Source of the DNA: Dyella_A sp049445995
Lineage (GTDB): Bacteria > Pseudomonadota > Gammaproteobacteria > Xanthomonadales > Rhodanobacteraceae
Assembly: GCF_049445995.1 (NCBI RefSeq)
Contig: NZ_JBMSDZ010000014.1
Location: 1 to 64,000 of the forward strand
Direction of reading: 5' to 3'
DNA length: 64,000 nt
In this document: positions 50,986-60,533 of the stretch, piece by piece
Layout: the number at the start of each line of letters is the position of its first letter
Position numbering within the stretch: position 1 is the stretch's first letter
Translations under genes and position numbers: made by a program
Notes under the pieces: model-generated
What the model saw: only the letters and a program-made list of their open reading frames with translations
Databases searched by the model: none
What the model was told of the DNA's origin: nothing

Positions 50986-53406
50986 TCAGGCGGTTCGAGC
51001 TTCTGGCCCTGCGGCTGCCAAGACGCAGCGAACCAGTGCACGCGTTGCCTCGTATCGCAACGGGATCAACAAGGCAGCAGCGACGCGTTGCGCCGATGGG
51101 CCGTTGATGGCGCCGTCGGCAGCCGCACCGTCGAGCAGCGGCAGCGCGTCGATCTTGAAGACGGGATTCACGCCCGAGGCATGCAGGCGCCGCCATGCGG
51201 CACGCACGGCGCGATTGTCTGCATTGCCGGCCGCCAGTTGCGCCAGCAGGCCGGGCGGCACGGCGATGTGCGTGTCGTTGTCCAGCGCACGCAGGTCGCG
51301 CAGCGTGGACTCCGGGGTCAGGCACAGCTTGAGCAAGGCGAATGCCGCTGGGGCGGTGCCTTGGCCGCCATCCTGCTCCGTGTCGCGCGGGATATCGCAC
51401 AGGCTAAGGCCAGGGAGCAGCGCGGCGATGCGGTCGTCCATGCGACCGTCTTGCAGGAAAGCGGCGATGTCATCCAGCGTGGCGCCGGCGGGGCTGGCAA
51501 GCGGCTTGGCCCTTCGGCCTTCGCGATCCGTCATTTCCAGCTTGTCGGCCAGCCACAGGCGATGCTCCAGCAAGGCTCGCAGCGTGTCCGTCAGGCGGCC
51601 CTGCTGGCCGGTGCAGATGCGTACCTTGTCGCCGGCCTCGGGGGTCATCCATTGGTCATGCCGGCGTTGCACCGGAAAAAGCTGAGCGCGTAACGGGAGT
51701 GGGATATCGCTCACCCCTTGCAGGCCCGCCAGCGCCATGGCGATGCGAAAAGCCGGCGTTCCATCGTTTGCCAGTTCGACCCAGCGTCTAGTCAAACGCG
51801 GAACCGGGGGTACCGATTCGCGTGCCTTGCTGCTGCTGGCGATCGCGGACTGGATGTCGCCAAGCAGCACCAGCACCGACTGTGCTTCGCCGGGCGATGG
51901 CTCGCGTCCGGACAGCTCGAAGAAGGCACTTTCCAGTCGCTTGCGCAGCGCCAGGAAGCGGCGGGCGACGTTGTCGCCTTGCGCGAACCGGCGAAATTGC
52001 GTCAACCATCCATGGTGGTCGAGATCATCGAGCACATTGGCTGGCGGCTCATCGAGCACCCCGACGCGTTCGAGCGGCGTCGCGAGATAGGCCTTGCCCG
52101 AACGCATCAGCAGTCCATAGCGTTGGAAGCTGCTGACGCCGCGATAGCCGCCCAAACGGTGTACCGCCCGGACGAAGTCGAGCGCATCGCGCGCGGGCTT
52201 TTTCTCCAGTGCCACGCGCCCTTCCGCCAGCAGCGCACGAATCTCCGCGTAGCTGGCTGGCCGATTCCACAGCGGCATCCACAGTTCGCCGCGGGCTCCT
52301 GAAGCGTCGCTCTCGCCGAGGCTGCCGGAGCCGGCACCGACGGCTCTTACCGTGAACGGGTAGCTGAGTACCCCGAAAGGGTCGTCGGCGTTGCGGCGGG
52401 CAGCGGCCGCGGCGAAGGACAGCGCGCCCTCGATCATCAGCACGAAGTCCCACGGGTTGATGGCCGCCTCTGCGTCGAAGCCGGTCGTGGCATTGGGCCC
52501 ACCCGCCTGCCCAGGCGAGAACTGCCCGATCGCCTTCTTGACCAGGCCGGGCGCGGCGCCTCCGAACAATGCCGTATCCAGCCATGCGAGCGACTCGCTC
52601 GACGGGCCGTCCGTCGCAAGATCGAGCACCTCGGTCAGGCGCTGCATGAAGTTGTTGGTGAAATCCAGGCGGCCGTCGTTGCCGCCTGTTCCCAGCAGAG
52701 GCGGATATTGCGGAGCGTCCCCCGCCATCAGCACGGCGGCATCGAACCAGCCCAAAGCCTCGTCCGGAAGCAGCGCACGCATCCGAGTCAGGAGTACGAC
52801 TTTTTCATCCCCTTTCGGACTTGCGCTGCGATCCATCCCGGTGAGCGCCGACTCGGCAATCCGCAGGCAATCGCGGTACACGGCAAGCCGGGGTGTGGGG
52901 CTTTCGACGATGGCTTGCAGAGCTACCTTGTTGTCCTTTTCATAGAAGCCGCTGCCGCCATTCCACGGCGCCATGATCGGCGTCGGTTGGTAGTCGTGCA
53001 GGAAAAAGTGCTCCAGCCCGGCGCGGTCGAGCGGGCCATGCAGGACCAGGTTCTCGTTTCGCCACGCCGCCCGGGTTTGCGGATGGCGTTCGGACAGCAG
53101 GCGCAGCACGCCCAGCGCCTTCAGGTAATGGGACAGCGGCGTTGGCGTGCATCCGGCGAGCACGATCTCGTTGTCCGGCGTGGCCGCGCGGTAGCCGGCG
53201 ATGGGCTCGCGCACCCCGGAGGCTGCGGACGCGGGGGGTCCGGAACCGGCCTGGCGCGGCATGGCCTGTAGGCGTTCGGACAGCGTCGTCAGTTGGTCCA
53301 GTGCTTCCAGGCGTTGGCGTACGGTCATGTTCCGCGCTTGCCGCAGCTGTTCGTGCCGGCTGCCGTCGAAACGGGTCGCCCGCCAGTCGACCTCATGCTC
53401 ATTCAT
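50986..53406 (-). CDS. csx17: Type I-G large subunit Csx17 (Cas8g)
   Basis: An 806-residue protein. The CTPTPLSHYLKALGVLRLLS motif (about residue 85) and GGSGFYEKDN / GGNDGRLDFTNNFMQRLTEV identify Csx17, the large subunit recognising PAM and target DNA in type I-G. The ATG at 53406 overlaps the nucleotidyltransferase stop by 8 nt. Length is within the usual range. Confidence 0.94.
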   Translation of the reverse strand: MNEHEVDWRATRFDGSRHEQLRQARNMTVRQRLEALDQLTTLSERLQAMPRQAGSGPPASAASGVREPIAGYRAATPDNEIVLAGCTPTPLSHYLKALGVLRLLSERHPQTRAAWRNENLVLHGPLDRAGLEHFFLHDYQPTPIMAPWNGGSGFYEKDNKVALQAIVESPTPRLAVYRDCLRIAESALTGMDRSASPKGDEKVVLLTRMRALLPDEALGWFDAAVLMAGDAPQYPPLLGTGGNDGRLDFTNNFMQRLTEVLDLATDGPSSESLAWLDTALFGGAAPGLVKKAIGQFSPGQAGGPNATTGFDAEAAINPWDFVLMIEGALSFAAAAARRNADDPFGVLSYPFTVRAVGAGSGSLGESDASGARGELWMPLWNRPASYAEIRALLAEGRVALEKKPARDALDFVRAVHRLGGYRGVSSFQRYGLLMRSGKAYLATPLERVGVLDEPPANVLDDLDHHGWLTQFRRFAQGDNVARRFLALRKRLESAFFELSGREPSPGEAQSVLVLLGDIQSAIASSSKARESVPPVPRLTRRWVELANDGTPAFRIAMALAGLQGVSDIPLPLRAQLFPVQRRHDQWMTPEAGDKVRICTGQQGRLTDTLRALLEHRLWLADKLEMTDREGRRAKPLASPAGATLDDIAAFLQDGRMDDRIAALLPGLSLCDIPRDTEQDGGQGTAPAAFALLKLCLTPESTLRDLRALDNDTHIAVPPGLLAQLAAGNADNRAVRAAWRRLHASGVNPVFKIDALPLLDGAAADGAINGPSAQRVAAALLIPLRYEATRALVRCVLAAAGPEARTA

Positions 53407-53908
53407 CGGAGGTGTCCTCCTGCAACCACTCAAGATGCTGGATGTCGTCAAGGTCGCGTGGCCGGCCTGCGACGCGCTTCATATGGATCAGGGTGGGGAT
53501 GGAAACGAAGCGCGCAGTGACGCCGGGCAGCAGTTCACCGCGCAGGGCGACCTCGTACTCGTGGGCGAAATCGAACGGCTCGTACACGAACACGTCCACC
53601 GACGTGCCCGGGAACGACTCGTTGTGGAAGTTGAGTACCTGCATGCCTTTTTCGTCGCGCCAGCGTTGGCGCTGTTCGGCCCGCTCGAAGGCCTGGGCAT
53701 CGATCGGTACGGTGGGGCGATAACCGATGCCGGCCAGCGCCTGGAACGCGCGCTGGATGTTGCCCGCGTCCAGTGCGACGACCAGGTCGATGTCCATCGT
53801 GAGACGGATGTAGCCGTGTGCGTTGACCGCCAGCCCGCCGGCGACGAGGTAGCGCACGCGCGCGTCATGCAATGCCCTGGCGACGGCTTCGAAGGCCAGC
53901 AATTTCAT
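53399..53908 (-). CDS. Small nucleotidyltransferase (AbiEii/DUF6036-like) embedded in the cas operon
   Basis: A 169-residue protein with the nucleotidyltransferase core RYLVAGGLAVNAHGYIRLTM then DIDLVVAL (G-G then the DxD metal pair at about residues 38-42), NFHNESFPGTSVDVFVYEP (third acidic residue) and PTLIHMKRVAGRPRDLDDIQ at the C-terminus. This is the minimal fold of AbiEii/MNT-type proteins. Its ATG overlaps the cas3 stop by 4 nt and its end overlaps the csx17 start by 8 nt, so translation is coupled to effector genes. It is not a standard type I-G component. Confidence 0.87.
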   Translation of the reverse strand: MKLLAFEAVARALHDARVRYLVAGGLAVNAHGYIRLTMDIDLVVALDAGNIQRAFQALAGIGYRPTVPIDAQAFERAEQRQRWRDEKGMQVLNFHNESFPGTSVDVFVYEPFDFAHEYEVALRGELLPGVTARFVSIPTLIHMKRVAGRPRDLDDIQHLEWLQEDTSDE

Positions 53909-56289
53909 GGCTCCACCTGCTCGGCGGCGGAGGCGCGCCAGTCGGCCAGGCGCACCAGTGTTTCCAGCCAGGCGAGGTAGAACGGGCCGTGCCGGTCGAG
54001 CAGGTTCACGGTGCGCTCGGTCCATGAGCGACCTTGTTCGCCCTCGCCCAGTTCCATCAGTGCCAGTTTCAGCGCGGTTGGCTCGCTGCGCTCGCCGTCG
54101 AAATCCAGGGCGGGCAGCACATCGCCTTCCCATACGCCGCGGGCGAAACGCTTGATCCCCGGCGGTGCGTGCTCGCCGGGCATGGCGCGCAGGCTCATGC
54201 GGACCTTGCCGTGGTGCGCGGCGATCAGGTAGGCGACGAGGTCGGCGTCCGGGTCACTGCCGTGTTGGGCCAGCCACGCCAGCATGGAGGCCAGCTCATG
54301 GCGGAAATAACTTCGCCCATGACGCATCGGCCCGGTGCAATCGGATTTGGCCAGCAGCTCGCCCACCGCGGCCTTGCAGCGGTACATCGAGTGCTGGAAC
54401 ACCGGATGCGCCTTGCCCAGATCGTGCCAGCGACCGGCGCGGATCAGCGCCGCGGCATGGGCCGTTTCGCCGACCTCGCGGCATAGTTCCTCGGCATGCC
54501 GTGCGACGTGGCCCAGGTGCGCGGCAAGGCCAATGGGCCGGGGCTGCTGCGAGCGCCGGTCCTCGTCGAAGGCGTCTTCCGGCGAGCGGCGTTGCAACGC
54601 GATGGTTTTCACCGGAGGCTTATTCAGCGCGGCGTCGAAACCGACCTGTTCGTCGTAGCCGCCATCGGCCGCGCGCAGCATCAACGTCATGCCGGGACGC
54701 GGGGGTTGGTCCAGCGCAACCCATTCATCGCCGAGCGTGTCCCAACGCCAGGCGCCGCGCTTGTGCAGATCGCGGGCCTGGCCGATGGAGATCGGGCATA
54801 ACTCGCTGCGGTCGGGTCCGGGCTGCGGTGCGGCTGCGTTGGGGTCATCGAACTCGCGCCAGAACACCTGCAGGTCGGGCCGGTCGCTGGCGCGGATGTA
54901 ATCGGAAACATCGACGTCGAAACCGGACAGGTCCGGGTCGGTATTGAACAGGTCGAGCAGGTCCTTGCGGCGCACTACGGCGCTGAGCGGCCGGGCCTGG
55001 TCGGTGGGCGGCAAATCCTGTGGACTGGCGCTGTCCAGAACGTCGAGTTTGGCGCGGGCGCGGGCAAGTTCATCGGCCGCGTAGGGGCGCGCCAGATCCT
55101 TGTCGTCCTCGATGTCCAGCCACAGGATGCGCGCGCCGTCGGCGTTGTGCTCGCCACGGCGGTTGCAGCGACCGAAGCGCTGCACCAGCGAGGACCACGG
55201 TGCCAGTTCCGTGAGCAAAAGCTTCGAGGACAGATCCACCCCCGCCTCGATGGCCTGGGTGGCGACCACGATGCGGTCGACCGGGGGTTCATCGCGCAAG
55301 CGCTGGTTCTGGGTGATGCGCTCGGCGGCGCGGAAGCGCGCGTGGATCAGCAGGTCCCTCTTGCCGGGGCGCGCCTTGCGCAGCAGCCGGAACAGCGCTT
55401 GGGCGCGTTCCACGCGGTTGACGATGACCAGGGTCTGGCTGCCGGCGTCGTGCGCTTCGAGGATCGCCTCGCACAGGGCGCTCGAGTGTGCGTCGAGTCC
55501 CTTCTTGTTGCCGGTTTCCTTGCCCAGGATCAAGGGCAATTTCGCAACCTGCTTGACGGCGCCAAGCCGCTCGCCCGCTTGTTGGCGATCCTCTTGGCCA
55601 ATGCTCAGCGCGATGAGCGACTCCAGATGCGGCTTGAAATCGACCGTGTCCAGCCAATCGCGGTTGAGCGTGGCGGAGACCCACAGCGAGCGGCTGCCGC
55701 GCGCCAATGGGAAGTGGCGGCGGAAGGCCTCCAGTTGAGCGGAGGTGGCGAGTCCCGCGCCCATCAACTGCACCTCGTCGTATACCCACAGGCAATCGTT
55801 GTGCAGCAGGGAAAAATGGATCGGCCACTGGTAGCGGCTCATGCCGTAGCCGCGCATCAGCGCGCGCGACAGCAGCATGTCCTGCGTGCCGATCAGGACC
55901 ATGTCCTCTTCCGGGTACTCGGCCCAGCTTTTCAAGGCGTCCGCGCCGCCCATCAGCACATGCACGGATACCTTGCCCTCGCCGGGATTGCCGAGGATGT
56001 GCAGGTTCTCCAGCCAGCCGCGGATGCTTTGCTCGGTCTGCTCCACCAGCACCCGCATGGGCAGGCACCACACCAGGCGCCGCGGCGTGGCGCTGTCCGG
56101 CGCGGCCTGGCGCCCGCCTTGCCGCCAGCCGCGCTTGTGTGCCCAGGCGAGCGCCACGGCAGCGGTCTTGCCCAGGCCGGTGGGGACGTCGAGCGTGTCC
56201 GGCCAGGGGCCGGCGGCCAGCCGCGCCTGGTAGGGGTAGGGCTGGCAGCCTTGCGTGGCGGCATGGAACAGGGCGTGGAAGCTCGTCAT
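53905..56289 (-). CDS. cas3: Type I-G Cas3 helicase-nuclease with C-terminal HD domain
   Basis: A 794-residue protein. Helicase first: Walker A VPTGLGKTAAVAL (residues about 35-47), DEAD-like WVYDEVQLMG, motif III SATLNRDWL, motif VI WSSLVQRFGRCNRRGE. The HD nuclease is at the C-terminus: GRWHDLGKAHPVFQHSMY at about residue 610 and YLIAAHHGKVRMSL. This order (helicase then HD) is that of types I-G/I-U, the reverse of most Cas3 proteins. AAGGA precedes the ATG at 56289. It is the first gene of the cas operon. Confidence 0.96.
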   Translation of the reverse strand: MTSFHALFHAATQGCQPYPYQARLAAGPWPDTLDVPTGLGKTAAVALAWAHKRGWRQGGRQAAPDSATPRRLVWCLPMRVLVEQTEQSIRGWLENLHILGNPGEGKVSVHVLMGGADALKSWAEYPEEDMVLIGTQDMLLSRALMRGYGMSRYQWPIHFSLLHNDCLWVYDEVQLMGAGLATSAQLEAFRRHFPLARGSRSLWVSATLNRDWLDTVDFKPHLESLIALSIGQEDRQQAGERLGAVKQVAKLPLILGKETGNKKGLDAHSSALCEAILEAHDAGSQTLVIVNRVERAQALFRLLRKARPGKRDLLIHARFRAAERITQNQRLRDEPPVDRIVVATQAIEAGVDLSSKLLLTELAPWSSLVQRFGRCNRRGEHNADGARILWLDIEDDKDLARPYAADELARARAKLDVLDSASPQDLPPTDQARPLSAVVRRKDLLDLFNTDPDLSGFDVDVSDYIRASDRPDLQVFWREFDDPNAAAPQPGPDRSELCPISIGQARDLHKRGAWRWDTLGDEWVALDQPPRPGMTLMLRAADGGYDEQVGFDAALNKPPVKTIALQRRSPEDAFDEDRRSQQPRPIGLAAHLGHVARHAEELCREVGETAHAAALIRAGRWHDLGKAHPVFQHSMYRCKAAVGELLAKSDCTGPMRHGRSYFRHELASMLAWLAQHGSDPDADLVAYLIAAHHGKVRMSLRAMPGEHAPPGIKRFARGVWEGDVLPALDFDGERSEPTALKLALMELGEGEQGRSWTERTVNLLDRHGPFYLAWLETLVRLADWRASAAEQVEP

Positions 56290-56577
56290 GGTCGCGCTTC
56301 CTTGTGATGCTTGAGAGAAAGTCGCGCTCGTGGACCGATGCACTGCGGTCTGGCGTGCGTATCACCGGCCAGATACCCGATCGCACGACATTGGTCTCGC
56401 CGCATGGCCATCCTCCCCTGAATGCTGTCCATGTCGCACCATCGCAGGCGTCTGTCTCATGGATTGAGACGTTGCAATCGCATGGCTCAGCTTGCCTCTG
56501 CCGATTCTTCTTGTCGAGGCAAGAGGGTGGTCGACCTGGAAGCCCCTGCAACGGGTAGGGCTTCTGCGTCGGCGCCT
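56290..56577 (-). promoter_or_regulatory. Region upstream of the cas operon
   Basis: 288 bp between the end of the SNF2 helicase gene and cas3, both minus strand. The cas3 promoter should lie here, but I could not identify clear -35/-10 elements. There is no terminator-like hairpin after the helicase stop, so read-through from the helicase gene is possible. No open frame looks real. Confidence 0.4.
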
Positions 56578-59500
56578 TTACAACGGCGCGAACAGCGCCT
56601 CGAGGTCGCGCTCGTCGAAGCGCAGTTGCCGGGTGGCGCCGCCGCCTTCGAGCACGGCGCGGGCGAGCTCCGCCTTGCGGCCCTGCATGGCCTGGATCTT
56701 TTCCTCCACCGTGCCGGCGCAGATCAGGCGGTAGACGAATACCGGTTTGTCCTGGCCGATGCGGTGGGCACGGTCGGTGGCCTGGGCTTCCACCGCCGGG
56801 TTCCACCACGGGTCGTAGTGGATCACGGTATCGGCGGCGGTGAGGTTCAGGCCCACGCCGCCCGCCTTGAGGCTGATCAGGAACACCGGCACGTCGCCGT
56901 CCTGGAAGCGCTTGACCAGCGCGGTACGGTTTCTGGACGGGGTCTGGCCGGTGAGCTGCTGGTAGCGCACGCGCCGCTTGTCGAGCGCGGCGGCAATCAG
57001 GTCGAGCATTTCGGTGAACTGGGAAAACAGCAGCACGCGACGGCCCTCGCCGAGCAGGCCGTCGAGCAGGTCGAGCAGGGCGTCGAGCTTGGCGCTGCGC
57101 TTGACCTTTTTCGCGCTGGCGAGCTTGACCAGGCGCGGGTCGCAGCAGGCCTGGCGCAGCTTGAGCAGGGCATCGAGCACGATGATGCCGGATTGCGCCA
57201 GGCCGCGCTCCTTGACCGCCTGCCGCACGCGTTCGTGCTGGGCCAGCCGCAGGGTTTCGTAGAGCGCGCGCTGATCGCCGTCCAGTTCCAGCGTATGCAC
57301 GATCTCGCTCTTGGCCGGCAGGTCGGTGAGCACGTCGTCCTTGCGCCGGCGCAACAGCAGCGTGCCGATGCGCCGATTGAGCCGCTGCCGGCGATCGGCA
57401 TCGGCGTGCTTCTCGATCGGCGTGCGATAGAGCCGGGTGAACTGCCGCTGGCTGCCGAGCAGGCCCGGCTCCACCGCATCGAACTGCGCCCACAGCTCGC
57501 CCAGGTGGTTTTCCAGCGGCGTGCCGGTCATCGCCAGCCGGCGCGTGGCGGGAATCCTGCGCACCACCTGCGCGGCCTGGCTGTGCGGGTTCTTGATCGC
57601 CTGCGCTTCGTCGAGCACCAGCAGCGAGAACTGCGCCTGGCACAGGCGTTCCTCATCGCGCGGCAGCAGCGGATAGGTGGTGATCACCAGGTCGCTGCCG
57701 GCGATCTCGTCGTAGCGGTCGGCGCGATCGGCACCGTGGATCACCAGTACTTTCAGCCTGGGGGCGAAGCGTGCGGCCTCGGCCTGCCAGTTGCCGACCA
57801 GGCTGGTCGGCGCCACCACCAGCGCGGGCCGAGCGAGCCGGCCGCGCTGCTTTTCGCCCAGGATGTGCGCCAGCACCTGCACCGTCTTGCCCAGCCCCAT
57901 GTCGTCGGCGAGGATGCCGCCGAGGCCGACGGCGCCGAGAAAGTCCAGCCACGCCAGGCCCTTGCGCTGGTACGGCCGCAGCGTGGCGTTGAAGCCTTCC
58001 GGGGCCTCGGCATCGCGGCGGAGGTTCCCGAGTGCGTCCGTTTGCGCGCGCAGCAGCTCGCCGCCACGCCAGTGCAGGTGCTCGTCGAGCGCGGCAAGTA
58101 TCGGCGCCTGGCTGCGGTGCAGGCGCAGGGCGCCGTCGCCTTCGAGCCATTCCAGCAGCGGCTCGATCAGCTGGCGCAGACGCACCAGCGGCAGCTCCAC
58201 GCTGCGGGTTTCGTCGATCTGCACCCGATATGCGGCGGTCTTCCTTTCGCGCTTGGGCGCCACTCGCGGGAACGCCGGATCGGCCAGCACGCGGCGCAGG
58301 ATCGGCAGCAGATCGATCCGCTCGCCGCCCACGTCGATGCCCAGCGACACGTCGAACCAGGCGCTGCCGCTCGACGTGACATCGGCGTGCCAGGCATCGA
58401 CCGGCAGCAGTTCGTCGTGAGGAAAACCATCGTGGTATTCGATCTCGATGCCGCCGGCCTGCAGCCGCTCGATCGCCGGTCGCCATGCCTCCGGTGCGGC
58501 CGGCGGCCGGCGGCCGTCGCCCGCATCGAGCAGCCAGTCGGTGGGCAGCAGGCCGGGACAATCCAGATACCACGAGTACGAATGCAGCACCGAGGTGAGT
58601 CCATGCCGATGCAGCGATGCGATGGCGGCGCGTTCGGCATCGCCGTCGCGGATCACTTCCAGCAGGCGGCCCTCGTGCAGCCGGCGCTCAGGGCGGGGGT
58701 CGTTGCCGAGTGCCAGCCGCAGCGGTCCGTAGCGAAAATCCAGTCGCGCGTGACCCACGCTGATCGGTTTGCCGGTCCAGTGGCCCGATGACACGTGCAG
58801 GGCCAGCACGGCCGTCGGCCGGGCCTCGATACGCTGCGGCGGCGCGTACACCTGCGGCGGGGGCAGCGCGTCGCCCGGCGGCTGCGCGCGCCAGCGTTCC
58901 GCCAGCGCGGCACTGTGTTCGGGCAACAACAGCGGCGCGTGGGCACAGGCTTCGTACAGGCGGAGATCGCCGCTGACCCGACCGTAGCGCGCCGCTGCCG
59001 GCTGCACGTACCACAGCCCCGCGCCGCGCAGCAGCAGGGCGGGCGGCTCGCTGGCGAGACCGCTGCCGAGCTGCTGGCTGCCGTCGGCCAGGGTCTGCCA
59101 CTGCACGTGCAGCGGCAGCGGTTCGCCCCGCTGCAGCGGCTGCCGGCCGGATTCGAAACAGGCCGGGTAATGCTGCAGCAGGGTTTCCAGCGCCTGTTCC
59201 TGCCACAGCTGGCGGACGGGCTGAAACGGCAGGCCGGCCACTTTGTGCGCCGGCTCGAACATCAGTGCGGCCAGGGCGTCGGCCACCCCGGGCGGCCAGC
59301 CTTGCTCGGGCTGCGGCACGGCGCCGAGCTGCCGATCCTTGCGCAGCACCTGCGGGGCGACCATGGCGCCCTTGCCACGCTTGGCCGGGCGCAGCCATGC
59401 CGGCAGGGCGAGCAGGGTCGGACGCGGGCCGCTGTCGCTCGCGCGCAGCAGGATCATCAACTGGTGCCGGGCGTCCGCGCGCTGGGGGCCCTGCGCGGTT

Positions 59501-60069
59501 GGCGCGATCAGGCTCTGCCAGTGATTCCAGGCATCCAGGGGTGCCGGCGCCGATCCGCGCGGAGTGCTTTCCGGGCGAGGGGAGGCAGCCAGTGCCTGGT
59601 TGTGACGGATGAGCGGCCCGGGCGCGGCGCTGGAGTACCCGTCCTCGCGGGAGAAGTCGTCCTCGTCCTCGTCGTCATCATCGTCATAGTCATAGTCATC
59701 GTCGTAGTCGCCATCGGCGAGCCGGGACAGGTCGATGGGTACGCTGGGCCACTGGGCCGGCTCGGTCTGCATGGCCACGATCAGCATGGCGGCGGCATGT
59801 TTGCAGAGGTCGCCGACCGGACAGGTGCATTCGGTGTTGAACAGCAGCTTGCCGCGGTGCTCCCGCAGCAGCACGCCGCAGACGTAAGGTTCATGCGCGC
59901 TGCCGGCGATCGCCCCGAGCAGTACATCGCCGCCGCCGCTTTTGCTGTGCTCGATCCGCAGCACATGGCGGGCGCGTGCGTAGCTGCGCGCACGCTGCAT
60001 GGTTCTGCTGTCGAAAAGCTTCTCCCACGTGCCGCTGTGCAGGAGTTGTCGAAGTTCGGAAACGGTCAT
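56578..60069 (-). CDS. SNF2-family helicase with N-terminal SWIM zinc finger
   Basis: A 1163-residue RapA/SNF2-type ATPase. The SWIM motif is CTCPVGDLCKHAAAMLIV (residues about 78-95), followed by a very acidic stretch (DDYDYDDDDDEDEDD, about 120-140). The helicase is in the C-terminal half: GGILADDMGLGKTVQVLAHI, LLVLDEAQAIKNPHS, LLFSQFTEMLDLI and DRAHRIGQDKPVFVYRLI. It probably remodels protein-nucleic acid complexes. Placed beside the cas locus it could be a defence neighbour, but this family is also common elsewhere. Confidence 0.92.
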   Translation of the reverse strand: MTVSELRQLLHSGTWEKLFDSRTMQRARSYARARHVLRIEHSKSGGGDVLLGAIAGSAHEPYVCGVLLREHRGKLLFNTECTCPVGDLCKHAAAMLIVAMQTEPAQWPSVPIDLSRLADGDYDDDYDYDDDDDEDEDDFSREDGYSSAAPGPLIRHNQALAASPRPESTPRGSAPAPLDAWNHWQSLIAPTAQGPQRADARHQLMILLRASDSGPRPTLLALPAWLRPAKRGKGAMVAPQVLRKDRQLGAVPQPEQGWPPGVADALAALMFEPAHKVAGLPFQPVRQLWQEQALETLLQHYPACFESGRQPLQRGEPLPLHVQWQTLADGSQQLGSGLASEPPALLLRGAGLWYVQPAAARYGRVSGDLRLYEACAHAPLLLPEHSAALAERWRAQPPGDALPPPQVYAPPQRIEARPTAVLALHVSSGHWTGKPISVGHARLDFRYGPLRLALGNDPRPERRLHEGRLLEVIRDGDAERAAIASLHRHGLTSVLHSYSWYLDCPGLLPTDWLLDAGDGRRPPAAPEAWRPAIERLQAGGIEIEYHDGFPHDELLPVDAWHADVTSSGSAWFDVSLGIDVGGERIDLLPILRRVLADPAFPRVAPKRERKTAAYRVQIDETRSVELPLVRLRQLIEPLLEWLEGDGALRLHRSQAPILAALDEHLHWRGGELLRAQTDALGNLRRDAEAPEGFNATLRPYQRKGLAWLDFLGAVGLGGILADDMGLGKTVQVLAHILGEKQRGRLARPALVVAPTSLVGNWQAEAARFAPRLKVLVIHGADRADRYDEIAGSDLVITTYPLLPRDEERLCQAQFSLLVLDEAQAIKNPHSQAAQVVRRIPATRRLAMTGTPLENHLGELWAQFDAVEPGLLGSQRQFTRLYRTPIEKHADADRRQRLNRRIGTLLLRRRKDDVLTDLPAKSEIVHTLELDGDQRALYETLRLAQHERVRQAVKERGLAQSGIIVLDALLKLRQACCDPRLVKLASAKKVKRSAKLDALLDLLDGLLGEGRRVLLFSQFTEMLDLIAAALDKRRVRYQQLTGQTPSRNRTALVKRFQDGDVPVFLISLKAGGVGLNLTAADTVIHYDPWWNPAVEAQATDRAHRIGQDKPVFVYRLICAGTVEEKIQAMQGRKAELARAVLEGGGATRQLRFDERDLEALFAPL

Positions 60070-60193
60070 GCGGGGGCGGATGGCTCGATCAAACGTCGAT
60101 GATCGCACGCCGTGCAACGGTTGTCGGTGGGGGCGCGGCGGCCTGCGCCGCTGCGGGAGACGAATCCGGCGGGAATGGAGCCATATCGCGGAC

Positions 60194-60210
60194 GGCCAGC
60201 CCGGCTGGCC
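60194..60210 (-). terminator. Short hairpin after the formate dehydrogenase operon
   Basis: A perfect GGCCAGC / GCTGGCC stem with a 3-nt loop lies just after the fdsD stop. It lacks a U-run, so termination is uncertain. Confidence 0.35.
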
Positions 60211-60214
60211 CGGT

Positions 60215-60451
60215 TCAGGGTGCGGTGGTCACTGGCGCGGCATCGGCGAGTTGCCGCACGGCTTCCTTTGCCATCGGTTCCAGCCCTTCGCCGCCGGCGT
60301 GCAGGTGCTCGATGATCTGGCGACGCATCACCGGGTCCCAGAACTTGCGCAGGTGGTCGGCCACGTTGTTCACGCCGACCGTGTGATCGGGTTCGGCGGC
60401 GAAGTAGTGGGCGATGTCGTTGACCATCCGGGAGAGGTGTTCGATGTTCAT
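60215..60451 (-). CDS. fdsD: NAD-dependent formate dehydrogenase subunit delta
   Basis: A 78-residue protein, MNIEHLSRMVNDIAHYFAAE with VADHLRKFWDPVMRRQIIEH, matching the small FdsD subunit. The WDPRM-like WDPVMRRQI motif is characteristic. ATG at 60451; the longer open frame to 60499 is basic and non-conserved. It follows fdsA by 82 bp with no fdsC gene between them. Confidence 0.93.
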   Translation of the reverse strand: MNIEHLSRMVNDIAHYFAAEPDHTVGVNNVADHLRKFWDPVMRRQIIEHLHAGGEGLEPMAKEAVRQLADAAPVTTAP

Positions 60452-60533
60452 GGCGGGCCGTCTGGTGATGCGGGTTGAACGGGGCGCGGCTCGGGCCAAC
60501 CCCGCGGGCGCGGGCCCGCGGGATCCAAAGCCT

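Noticed and set aside
40701..56289. Classification as type I-C, I-E or I-F
   Set aside because: There is no cas8c, cse or csy gene; Csb1, Csb2, Csx17, the Cas4-Cas1 fusion and the C-terminal HD of Cas3 define type I-G (formerly I-U).
60452..60533. A short fdsC between fdsA and fdsD
   Set aside because: The gap is 82 bp with no open frame of suitable length; FdsC is about 270 residues.
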